From NCBI RefSeq assembly GCF_964340395.1, contig NC_135559.1, positions 1,389,501-1,453,500 on the forward strand: 64,000 nt of DNA, in the 5' to 3' direction. Below the pieces are notes generated by a model. That model saw nothing but the letters and a program-made list of their open reading frames with translations, had not been told where the DNA came from and did not search any database. Position 1 is the first letter of the stretch. Each line of letters starts with the position of its first letter. This stretch comes from Glandiceps talaboti. Its lineage: Eukaryota > Hemichordata > Enteropneusta > Spengelidae. The translations under genes were made by a program, and so were the position numbers. This document shows positions 30,701-44,300 of this stretch, one piece after another.

Positions 30701-33700
30701 TGATGAATCAATCATGGTAATAGCAAACATGTACATCGTACATCCTGGCACTATGTCGCTATTCTCACCAATTGTATACATGTAGGTTTTGTGTACCACT
30801 TTTCACCTTCAAATTTTCCCTTGGGGAAAAACGATTATATGCTTCAGCTTTGTGTTACATGCATTTGTATTGTGCATTTAGAATTAGTTTTGTTGGCTAC
30901 GTCAACATTATCCGGATAGACGTTGTAAGTAATGTTTAAAATTTCAAACCTTTGGCTACCTTTTGTTTTTGCAGTGGGATATTTTTGAGTAATTCTAATA
31001 TTGTAATCTTTTGGTTGGATGAGGGGATGGGTTGATGGATGGGTATAGGGTTGATGAGTAGGGAGGGGTGATGGGAATGGGTGTATAAGAGGTGGATGGG
31101 TGGGTAAAGGGTGATATGTGTACATGTACATGTACATGTAGATGGGTGGGTAAGGGGCGATGGATTGGTAAGGAATGGTGGATGGGTATATATTATATAG
31201 AATGATGTTTCACCAGGGTGGATGGATGGGTTTAGGGGCAGCGGTTAAGGGTATTGATATTTTATGGATGGGTGTGTAAGGGGTGGATGGATGGGTAAGG
31301 GGTATTGATATTTTATGGATGGGGTGGATGGGTGGGTTCGGGGTATCAACATTGTACATTTTGTATGGGTAGGTGTGTATGGGTGGGTTAGAGGTATTGA
31401 CATTGTATGGGTGGCTGTGTAAGGGGTGGATGGGTGGGTTCGGGGTATCGATATTGTATTGGTGGGTGTGTATGGGTGGGTTAGGAGTATTGACATTGTA
31501 TGGGTGGCTGTGGATGGGTGGGTTAGGGGTATCGATATTGTACATTTTGTATGGATGGGTGTGGATGGGTGGGTTAGAGGTATTGACATTGTATAGGTGG
31601 CTACATGTAAGGGGTGGATGGGTGGATAAGGGGGTGATGTGGTTGATGATCGATGTACAGATTTTTGTAGCAATAACATCTCTAGTCTAAGTAATGGTGG
31701 AGGGAGCTTGGTATTGGTGATATGATATGTGTGTTGTCATTTGTAGCCAGTGTTATGACATCTTTTGAGTGTAATCACATCCTGAAATTAACCTTTTAAT
31801 GGAGTGGAGTGGGGTAGGATTGGTAGATAATGACGGATATATTTCTGTTGTAAATGTATCTCTAACATGATGGTCCAGGAATCAGATTGGTATTGTGATT
31901 TATAACTACATGTATGACACCTTTTAAATAATTGGCTCCCTGAAATTAACTTTTAGTAGCTGGGGGTGGGGTGGGGTGGGAGGGGTAATGGTGGTATGTA
32001 TTTTTTGTAAATTAATATGTATATAGAGTTATTTACCTATTGATTCTCAAGGCTCCACAGTTTGTCATATAATAATAGTTATGTACATATTTAATGCAAT
32101 CACAAAGACTACTTCTAATTTTATCTCTTCTATTGTATTCAAGTAAATTACTAGTATGTTCACAAACACAGCTCTATGACTAGGTTATAATGCACAAGCT
32201 GTGAACAGTTTTTTAGTGCTTAGTTTTCATTTCGATCTATCTTGCTGGACAATCCTCATTCTTTACTGTGTATTATAACCTGTACAAGTCATTTGATTTA
32301 CCAAGCTGACATTTTGGTTCAACATACATGTACATGTACAGCTCCACTACATGTAGTTAACATTCCAATTAACCTCTGACTATCTGAGTAAATTGAATAA
32401 CTGCACCTATTTAGTTTTAATACAAGGTCAAATGTGATAAAAATAACCCATTCTGCTATACATTGTCATACCTATACATACTACATAATTCTACGTACAT
32501 GTATACTGTATTTGACTATTAGGTGCAGTGTGCATTTACATTTTATTCCAAATATTATTCTTCGTTCAGCCAAGGAAAATATGAGTGACCTAAATGCTCT
32601 ACAAGTCGTTAGACAAGTAGTGACAAAACCTTACCGGTACTAGGTCATAACTATTTTCCAGTTGAAGTTGGTTGAATAATACAATTATACCTACTAAAGT
32701 AAAGCATAATTTATGAAAAATCGGGAAATAGTGATTTTGAATGATTTTGACTGATTTGGAACATTGCAATACCATGTATACTACTTTCATGATTACAATG
32801 GTTGTCTTTGATTTGAAACATGTACAGTTTTTAACTTAAGCAAACATTTGAAATTCATGTTTAAGTAAGATTAAATTACAGGTTTTTAGTATTTTCTTAA
32901 AAATCATCTCAGCCTTGTGTATTATTAATCAATGTTATGAAAGACATGAATTTTGATATTTCAGTTCTTGAAAATACTTGTATATTTCAGTGATGGGGAG
33001 GGGGAGGGGAAAGGTTAGATTTCAATTACATGTTTGCTCAGTAGGTAGGTAGGTAGTTTAAGGTTAGTAGGTATAGAGTACATGAAGGAGTGGAGAGAAA
33101 GAGTGAGGTAGGGAGGGAGTGAGGTAGGAAGGAAGGTAGGTACAAAATGTTGGTGGTAGGTACATGTAGGTACAATGTAACTGTATGTACACTATACATG
33201 TACACTATATGTTTGTGTATATAGAAACATAAATATGTGTTCTAGTTACTGTGTACGTGTTCTAGTTACTGTGTACATTTAATACTATAGTATGTGTTGA
33301 TCAACATCTGGACTTAATATAAGTACACGGGTAACACAATTTGTGATGGCATACAACTTTATTGTTCATCAAAACTGACAACCATAAATTCCACTGGACT
33401 TATAAGATAAAGTGATATTATACAGTAAGTGTACAGGAATCTCTCGTTAGTATAATCACAGTGCACTTTTGTTTTGTTTTTTGAGAACAAGAAACCTTGT
33501 CATCTGTCTCCAGTCACCTTGTATTCAATTTGTTAAAATCTATTTATGTCATGAGAATATAGTAAGGATTTGCTGAAGCAACAAAAAATGTAAAAAAATA
33601 TATAACAATTATTCTAATTATTCACATTATTAGTGTAACTACATTGTACAATGTTCAGCATGCATATTGTTGATGGATGACTGACGCTATTAATTGAACT

Positions 33701-33870
33701 ATCTTACATGTAGCTGCCATATTATATGTACATTTAACATAATTCACATTATAAGGTTACCATGGAAAAGGATCATTTAGAGACACATTGTTGCACATAA
33801 ACATGTATGTAGATTGATAGGTTAGAAACAACCATGAAAATATTATTTGTTGTACACAGTACAGGAACTT

Positions 33871-33937
<67 letters not shown>

Positions 33938-35232
33938 ATCTCAAACACATACACATATGCACACAAACACATGCATGCACACACACACAAACACACACTC
34001 ACACACTCACACTAATACACTCCCAAACAAATGCAGAAATACACATGCAGACACACAGACTCACACACACTAATACTGGTCTATTGTACACAGTACAAGA
34101 ACTTTAACATACATATACATGTATATTATTAATTGAGAAATCACCTAATAAAGTTTGAATATAACAAAACTGCACATGTTAGGCATCTTGAGTAAAATTT
34201 AATGTAGCAAAGGTAAGATTGAAGAATATAGGGTTCAGCTTTCTTTATGATATCAACTACCGATATATCAACTTTGCCCTATAACCCAACATCTCTATTA
34301 AGCTCAGATGTCACACAGTAGCCTTGATGGCAATTGGAAGGTACTACTACTAGGATTTGATAGTAGTGAGGAGTACACTACCCATTTGTTGCTAAATGTA
34401 AATTTGGTGACTTGTTGATTTATAAAGTAGCATCTTTAATTGATGTTGATGACTTAGCGTTCTGTGTTGGTGAGGATTTTAGGTGGATTTTTCAGTTGTG
34501 AAGAGTGTATACATTGTACAGTTACCGGAACTCGAACTTTGCTCGATGACTTAATTTGAAAGCTGAGTTTGAACATACATGTACATCTACATGGTTGAAT
34601 TCAGATAGCATGTGATGTATCGATGTATAAATCACTGTTATTGCAATCAATTTTGTTTGGTTTCAAAAGAAGAATTAATGATCTGCACTCACCACGTGGA
34701 CCATTTACTCTAATGTAAATGAAACCAAAGGAAAATTTGAACACAACATTTTCTCCAATGGTTTTCCTATTTTGAATGTGCATTGTGTTAGGGGTTGAAA
34801 AGGAAAGCATACATGGAGATAGGTGAGCCTGACTAGGCATAGGAATCATTATTTTAACAGAGGCAGTATTGTACATGGACTTTACACATTAAACCAAAGT
34901 TTATGCAGGTGTTGTACAAAATCCCTACACTTTGTTTTGCTGTATTAGTATTAGCTCAAAAACCTGATTGTTTAAAGCGCAGTGAAGTTCGTGCCGCAAA
35001 AAATAACGACAACTTCAGTGCTACTTAGCGCAATAAAACTTCAATCAAATCTCTTTAAAAAGTGAGAACGCTTTCATAAGATGTTTCGAAGTCCGTGTTG
35101 AATTCAAAATAACTGTGTGTGTGTATATATGTATATGTATGTATACATGTGTGTCTGTGTGTGAGTGTGTCTGTGTGTGTCCCTGTGTGTGTGTGAATGC
35201 ATGCATGTGTGTGTGTGTGTGTTGTTGTTTTT

Positions 35233-35311
<79 letters not shown>

Positions 35312-38300
35312 GCATGTGTGCATGAGTGGGTGTCAATATGATTTGAATGTCATTCAAACCTTGCAGAGTACTGATGAATTGACCATTGTAAGGATTTCCT
35401 CTCAGTATATTTCAAAGGACTTGCCACACTCTTTCATACATAAATCTCTTGTTCTTGAACAGTTTAGCTTGGTATATTTCCTGAGTTCAGCAACAACAAA
35501 GCTATTTACCAGACTTAAAATTGAATTTTTGAGAATCACAGTCAAGAAGCAGACATAAATATGGAAACACTGTGACTGTAGTTTACAGCCCAATATACTG
35601 GTGTATAGACTAGTGGTACGCATCATATAAAGTAACAGGTTTGATAAAACGCTGTCTCATAGCAACTATCAAAACAAGGCCAAGGTTACAATACTGGAAG
35701 AATTTTATCAAAGAAAGTGCATGGTCAGATAAGAAGTGCTATGAAATGTTGTTAAAGAACACATGGTCAATGTCAAGACATGATAAATAGTGATATAGTG
35801 GATTGTTTTGGAATTTTATTCTGTTACTACACAGTACACTTAATACTTGTACAAATGTAATGATGGGGCAATAGGCCAGTCCAGACTGCAAACAGGAAAT
35901 TGAGAATACAGCGCTCTCACTCAAATTGGGGGTATCATCACCTATAGTACCGTTTTTTAAGAGCTTTGTCCCTTGGTATTTTGTAGAAGTCTAAATCAGG
36001 GATATTTTTTGTAATGTTCAGACATCGAGGAAAGCAGCAGTGCTCTATGATTAACCGAGTAGCCGATACCATGTATACCTTGGCAAGGTACACACAGACA
36101 GGAAGTAAAGCACCACCATGGCAAATTTTAAAATGGCCTATTCAGGGCAAAAGTTAAGTTAGATCCTATACTGTACAGATAGAAAGGTTGGTGCAAACTA
36201 TCAGTATGTGTACAATGTAAGTGATAATAGTAGACAAGAAATGATAAACATAAGAACTTTTACTATTATTTAAATTTCTCAGTGATTCTCTCCTTACTGG
36301 GAGGGGGGGGGGGGGGTGAAAGGGAATGTCACTAACTTGAAATCATTGTCATATAATGATACTATAGTTGGTGTAAAATATATCCAGAAAGTTGTTGCTC
36401 AAAACTGATAAATATCTGATGTAGGAATATGTTGTGATTTCTCTGTTTACCTCTGTCCCCTTCATTTATTGTTTCTACCCCTAAGACAAAAAAGGCTAGC
36501 ATCCCGGAACAAAATAAATATCGAAAACAAACAACAATATATATATGTGTGTGTGAAGGAAATGGCAGTAAATAAAGAAATCAAATCAAGCCATATTCCT
36601 ACATGTACATCAGATTTTAATCAGAATGGTTGCTGCCCCAAATTCGCACAAATTCCTTCACAACTTTTATGATTGTCAGAGAGTATAAGTTGATTTATTT
36701 GATAGCATATTCAACATACAAGTTGAAATAATAGTTGAAATAATGTAGTAGTGTGTACATCCTTCAAGACTACATGTACAGGCAATGACTAGAACACTAA
36801 AGAGAGTTGTGGAATGAATTTTAGACTCCTGTTGAACCTTTCTCATTCAAATTGTTCAACTTTCGTATAATCGTGTACATATTGATAAGAAAGTACTCCA
36901 GGCTTATTTTTTTATGGTTCTGACTAATTCTGTTATCAGGGCTTGCATTCCATACATGTATCAACTAATGATATGTTGTAAAAGGCAACAGTGCAACTTT
37001 GATAAATATACGACATACAGGAGAATGGCTGTTACATGTATTTGCTTCTCGGCATAATGTATGTGATGTAAAATTTGAACAACTATGAAATTACATGTAC
37101 CTTTATTTCCTGCAGTAGTGTTCCACTTACATCCAGTGTTTTTTGGTAAGTAGGTAAAATCTACCAGAGTGCCCCAGTCATCTTTATGGGGTTCACCACC
37201 AAAATTATGGTATAATATATGTATATGGGGAGCTATGCCAGTTTTGTCAGAATCACATCTTTCTGTTACCGGTTCCGAGACCTTAGAAAAAACTCTGTAC
37301 ATGATACATAAACATGGCAAATCTATATACAAATGTACCTTATAATATCATATTTTGATTTCTAAGGTTTGCCAATTTTTTTTAAGTTCTGAAGTAAACT
37401 TTTTATTGATGCATTTTGAATAGATAAATTAAAATGATTGTTTTTACTTTCTAGTTGTAATGACGATAATCTTACAAAAAATGAAACTGATTTACAAATA
37501 ATGTACAGTAACTGTAATTGTCTGAGTCACTCTCTGCTATGAACACTTTCAGTGTTAGGCTAGTATTTGCATTATGTTGTTTTGTACTACAGTAGCTGTT
37601 GGTGTAAAATTTAGAAGATGACTTAACTAGTTTGGTATTTTGACTACTCTATGGACAACAATGTATGAATAAAGGTACATGTAAAAAAAGTACACTTACA
37701 TGTACCACTCTGAAGTACTTGTATTAAATCTCTAGAGGGAGACTGACAGATGGAGAAACAATAGCTGTGTTCAGACTAACGTCATCCTTCGTTCTCCAGT
37801 GTTTTTAACTCTTGCCTGGGATGCATTTAACAGGGAGACTGACTGATGATTGAGAAACGATAGCTGTGTTCAGACTAACGTCATCCTTCGTTCTCCAGTG
37901 TTTTTAACTCTTGCCTGGGATGCATTTAACAGGGAGACTGACTGATGATTGAGAAATGATAGCTGTGTTCAGACTAACACTATCGGCCTTCATCCAGTGT
38001 ATTTGAATCTATCATGAAATGCATTAGCTACATTAAGCATACAGTGAGTCACTCCCATGGTATTAATTTGTATTACATTCAAAGCTAGCCTATAGACTTG
38101 TCTTAGTGTTACTACAAAGCTAGCCTACAAACCAATCATAATGTTACTTATATATAGATCTCAAAGCAGGACCAGAGATTTGTGTTGGTGTCACTCTAGT
38201 TCTCAAAGCTAGCCCAGAGATTTGCCCTGGTGTCAGTCTATTTCTCAAAGCTAGCCAATAGATTGTCTTGGTGTCACGCTAGTTCTCAAAGCTAGCCTAT

Positions 38301-41300
38301 AGATTGTCTTGGTGTTACTCTAGTACTCAAAGCTAGCCTATAGATTGTCTTGGTGTCACTCTAGTACTCAAAGCTAGCCTATAGATTGTCTTGGTGTCAC
38401 TCTAGTACTCAAAGCTAGCCTATAGATTGTCTTGGTGTCACGCTAGTTCTCAAAGCTAGCCCATTGATTGTCTTGGTGTCACGCTAGTTCTCAAAGCTAG
38501 CCTATAGATTGTCTTGGTGTCACTCTAGTACTCAAAGCTAGCCGATAGATTGTCTTGGTGTCACTCTAGTACTCAAAGCTAGCCAATAGATTGTCTTGGT
38601 GTCACTCTAGTTCTCAAAGCTAACCGATAGATTGTCTTGGTGTCACTCTAGTACTCAAAGCTAGCCGATAGATTGGTGTTACTTGGTGTCACTCTAGTAC
38701 TCAAAGCTAGCCGATAGATTGGTGTTACTTGGTGTCACTCTAGTACTCAAAGCTAGCCGATAGATTGGTGTTACTTGGTGTCACTCTAGTACTCAAAGCT
38801 AGCCGATAGATTGTCTTGGTGTCACTCTAGTTTTCAAAGCTAGCCGATAGATTGTCTTGGTGTCACTCTAGATCTCAAAGCTAGCCCATTGATTGTCTTG
38901 GTGTTACTCTAGTTCTCAAAGCTAGCCCAGAGTGTAAGTACAGTGCTATACATGTATTTGTGGGAGTGTGATCACAGCTAGTAATGCACCTATTATCTTC
39001 AGCTGATACAAACCTAACTATGTAAATCATCAGTGTGATCAGGGCTAGTGATACTATAAGGACCTTCAGCGATACAAACTGTAACAATATAAATTGCCAG
39101 TGTGATTATTGCTTGTTATACTATAACCACCTTCAGTGATACAAACCGTAACTATGTAAATTGTCAGTTTGATAATGGCTAGTGATACTATCATCACTAT
39201 CAGCAGATACAAACCGTAACTACATGTATGTAAATGATCAGTGTGGTCATGGCTAGTGATACTCTCATCACCTTCAGCAGATACAAACCGTAACTACATG
39301 TATGTAAATGATCAGTGTGGTCATGGCTAGTGATACTCTCATCACCTTCAGCAGATACAAACCGTAACTACATGTATGTAAATGATCAGTGTGGTCATGG
39401 CTAGTGATACTCTCATCACCTTCAGCAGATACAAACCGTAACTACATGTATGTAAATGATCAGTGTGGTCATGGCTAGTGATACTCTCATCACCTTCAGC
39501 CGATACAAACATTACCTGTAAATCGTCACTAGTACACCAACTCTTTTTAGGAGGTAGGTACTAAGTGACACACTTTTTGTAAAGTACAAACGATACACAG
39601 TGTGCGTGTTGCTTGTCACATTCCATAGAAGTAGTAACACGTTTTCATCAGCAAGCCTCATTTTACCTTGTCATGTTGTTAAATTCAACCAGACATCACA
39701 ATGCTTGACTTGAAGGCACTAGATTCACAGATAACACTTTGGAACTTTTATAAGGTGTGAAGCCTAGAAAAGCCAGTAGTAACCTTTGAGCTCCTTCTAA
39801 TTTATCAAGATGAACATTTGGTCATGGAATATGTAAAAGAAGTAAATAACATGGGAATACTTATTTGTTGCTTGGTGAACTAAAAGAGAAAATTGAAAAT
39901 GTATTTGCGATAACATGTTTGATTTTCATAATTTTATAGATTCTTTTCAGATATATATAAAGGCATGTACTTTGTGAGTGGTCAAAAAGAAGCAGGTTAC
40001 ATCAGAATGACTTGTGACTAAGTTGATATTGTCACTGAAAAATGTCTAGATATCTGTTATCCTAGGAGTCATTCTGTAATGATAAGTGTACATTTTTTTT
40101 ATTGATGTCATAATGTAAACCCACAAGTGAAAACACCACCTATCCAATGGTAGTAATAGTATGAGGAACTAGGAATCTCAGTGGTGCTAATAGCGTAAAT
40201 GGAATAAAGTTGGTAAAGTTTGCACACATTTCCAGACATACTGTAATTTTGGTGGGAACCTTGGGAAAAATACCTGGAGATAGTACCTTTGGAAGTCAGG
40301 TTTAGATTTAATAATGACGATAATAATAATAATTTATTGTTTAAAGACCATTACACAACACGTCTCAATAACAAATCGCAAAGTTTAAAAAACATGATTC
40401 AGATAAAAAAAAAACATAAAAAAACTGCCAAGCACATCACATCATAAAATCACAACAGTTCGATTACAAACAACATTTACCTACATTTACTTACTGCCCT
40501 AAACAAAAGAAAACACTTTTGTGAAATACTACATTACAACCAAGCTGTTGTCAGCATCCAATTGAGGCTCATAATCTGAAAGTACAAGGAGGTATAGTTG
40601 AACTGTTAGACTCTTGACGAATGTTGCGACAAAGAACCGATTTGATTTGAATCATTTAGTGTTCAGTATTTCAGTTTAAATAGAGCATATCAGGACTTTG
40701 TTGTGTTATATACTGTCTACTTGTTTGGCAAGAAGTACTAGTGAGTTGTCTTAGGAATTCCTTTGACTAGGTTAAATAGTCAAAAATTTTCACTACTTGT
40801 ACCCATTTAGGTTTGTATTATTTGCTTATTTTCTGGTGACTTATTTTATGATATGTGTGTACAGGTTCTTCATGCCAATTTGAATTTCTTTCAGACATAG
40901 TGTGTTCCCCTTACAACTGTTATGCAGGTCGTTTTAAGTTAAAGCTGCCAGGTTCTACTTAGGCAAAAACAAATTGTGTGGTTCCGATTACATTCAATTT
41001 TAGAAAAGGTGGGGTAGTTAGATTTTTTATTTTATTTTATTTTTATTTTTTTTCATATGTGGGTGTCTAGTTCTGTTGTTTTCCATTTAGTCTCTGTGTT
41101 TTGGCTTCTTCTCATCAGATGTACTGCCATTACAGATTGGAAGAACTGCCTTTTTCAGTTTATGTCAGTTTCCGCATCCAGTATTTCTTGCGAGACTTCA
41201 CAATTTTTGCGATTTTCTTATTTTTTTCTTGAATATGCAGAGAAAAGTTTAGGTTGGGTCGGGTAACCGGAACCAAACAACTTTTTTTATTTGGCCTTAT

Positions 41301-44300
41301 CATTATGACTGCACGGCATGGCTTTATGGTGTCACACGAAATTAACAGGTGGTTTTTGGAAATGTAACACTCTCAAAGATTGGTCAGAAATTGGCATATC
41401 TTACCACTATGCAAATGAGAATTTCACTTTGAGCAATAATTACAACGTTGAATTCAATGCAATATTACTAGGAGGGGGAGGGGGGAGGTGGTGGGGTGTT
41501 TAGGAATACAAACCAACTCCTTACAAAACCAGTCTTGTCAATTTCAGCATTTCTGGTATACAAAGTGATGTGAAACTGGTTCATTGGAATTGTAGAATGA
41601 ACACATAAATATTTTGTTTGTTTTGTATGTTGCTATATATAACATACATTTGTAGAACAAGAAAATAGTGCAGAAGTTTGAACTTTTATTGACCTAATCC
41701 ATTACATGTACATTTTAACTCAAAGGTGAAACTAGCCTACCTGTAGTCTAAAAGGTCTAACATTACTACTATTTCAGATATGGCTTCCCCCCCCAAAAAA
41801 AAACAAAACAACAACAAACAAACAAAAAAACAAAACAAAAAAACAAACAAAAAACAAACAAATTGTTTCTGGTCATTGCACACATCACTTAAATAACCTC
41901 GTGTCGGGACTGTTTGTCTTTTTTTGTCGTGTTTGTCCATCCCATGCAGTCTGCAGATCTGTGGGGAAACACAAAAATAACCCTCCTTACTTCAGTGAAG
42001 ACAACTGCAGAGCCAATCGTGAACAAGCAAACAACATTTGCCCCCACATACACGCTTGTTCTAAAGTACTACGGCAAATAAAAAGAACAGTAACTACCAT
42101 AAATAGTAGACTGAGTGACAGGTTTGTTGAGAATAAAAAAAAAATCACATCATCGCACCACTTTAGACAGAATGTCCTGGCCAGAAACAGTCTTTTGTTT
42201 TGCCCTATTCTGGCCTATTCTAACTGTAGCCTACACTCCTAAAACTGCTATTTCGATGTTTATGAATTTTCGTTTGTCAAAAGAAAATTTCAATCTGTTG
42301 TAAGTATTTACAAATCCCCTAGAAAAGTTGACAAATGTCAAATATTGCAATGAAAGACTTCTTAAATTACCCATTTACAGAGTTACTTCTGTTTTGCTAA
42401 TTGACTGTATGAGACTTGGAATTGTTTATGAGGTAAAATGCTGTTCTTTGGGTCTATCATATTTCACAGTCATAATCCTTTGATCTTGACCTAGCTTTTG
42501 AACTCCCTCACCAAGTAAATTTTTTGGTGTACTGAAATTAAGTATCATGAAATTAAAACTTTTGAATCATATATGAAATGTTTATTATAATATACGTATA
42601 TATTTATTCCAGAGATAAGCTATTGAATGGACATTGGTTTTATTATAGTCTCAGTGGGGAGGCATCTGTGAAAACTTGAATTTGCAGTTCTGTTTTGGGA
42701 CTTCCAATGTTTACACTATCTTGATCACAGGGTGACTACAATTGCACAACAGAGGAACAGCTATCACCCACTTGACTTGTGTAATGTACCACATTAATCC
42801 TCTTTCTCCCTAGGGGTATTTGTTTGTACGCAATTAACTCCAAGTTGGGCAAATGAGGATTAAAGAACAAAAGATTTAGTTTGCGTCTATCACAGTGAAA
42901 CTAAAAGCTGGATTACCAGTGTCTTATCATATAACGTGTACCTTGTACAGTAATAAATCACCTGTAGATAATCATATTTGTGTAGCAGCAGTTGTACATA
43001 AATATGGCACAAGAAATCCAATCAAATCAAATGTATTTTCAGGTCTGTATCAACACATCAGTGCCTCAGTGCGATAATCATTTCAACCAGTTACTGTAGT
43101 ACTTCTGGATACAATCGACCCCCCCCCCCCCCCCCCCACACACACACCCACTTAACATCTACATTGTCTAATTAATTGTATTAGACCAAGAGCAGTTTTC
43201 AATGAATGTTTTGGTGGTTGTCAGATCGATAAAATACTACTAAGTACTGTACAGTTGCAGCTAGTACAGCTTTGATGTCTGTAAATAAGCCACCAAATTT
43301 AAGCAAACCAAATAAATGCTGTATACATTATACATGTATCCTTCCAAAATAAATATAATCAAAGTTCAGTGTTTCATAGTTTTACATTAACTTATTTATA
43401 GACTTAAACATACCATAGCCACTTAGTTTTGTAGTCATTCCATGAATGATGTTATGTGAAACAACCAAAATAGATATCAGTAAACTAGTTACAGCTAGTT
43501 GTATATACAGTATGCAAATAAGAAAGATGAATTGGGCATTTTTGAAAATGTAAACAGTGGAGAAGAGGGACAATACACAGAACAAATGTGACAACAAACA
43601 AGCACTGACAACTTAAGTTATTGACTCTCCACCAACATTGGTGAAGGGTTATACTTTAGTGTACATGTTTAGTTCATGGTTAGAACGGGAGGAGGGTTGA
43701 TGGCGTAGGTGGGTTTGGAGGTGGGGGTGAGGGCTCACAATTTTTCCTGTACATTTCAGCAGTGTAGGGGTCAGAGCAGGAGCATGAACACACTATTTAT
43801 AGCATCTTGAACATTTCACCATTGTTCATGTTGGTCACTATGGTAAAACAAAGATGTGTGAACTCAAAGTTTACTTATTTATTACTTGTTACAAAAAATA
43901 CAGAACTTGAAAGAATTCCAACAGCCCACAGTTCACAGCAAACTATCTTTGTTACCTAGTGATTTCGTAGGACTATAAATCCATTTATCTCTTTGAGGGG
44001 AGAGAGGTTATGATAGAATATAGGTCATACACATACTACATGTATTGTAAGCAACATTTCATTATCTCTATAAACATTCATGTCAAACAAAGGCTAATTT
44101 TTACTAATTACCAGACTGCTACAAAGGGCATTTTAGTCACTAGTTATTTTTGCATTTTAGTTTTCTAGCGAAATAAACGAAAATCAATCAATCAAAGAGA
44201 TTTATATAGCGCCAAACTCCACTACATAGCAATGTTCAATGGCGCTTTACAAAAGTGTGGGTATATAGAGATGTCAGTAGGCTCTGCTAAACAGATAAGT

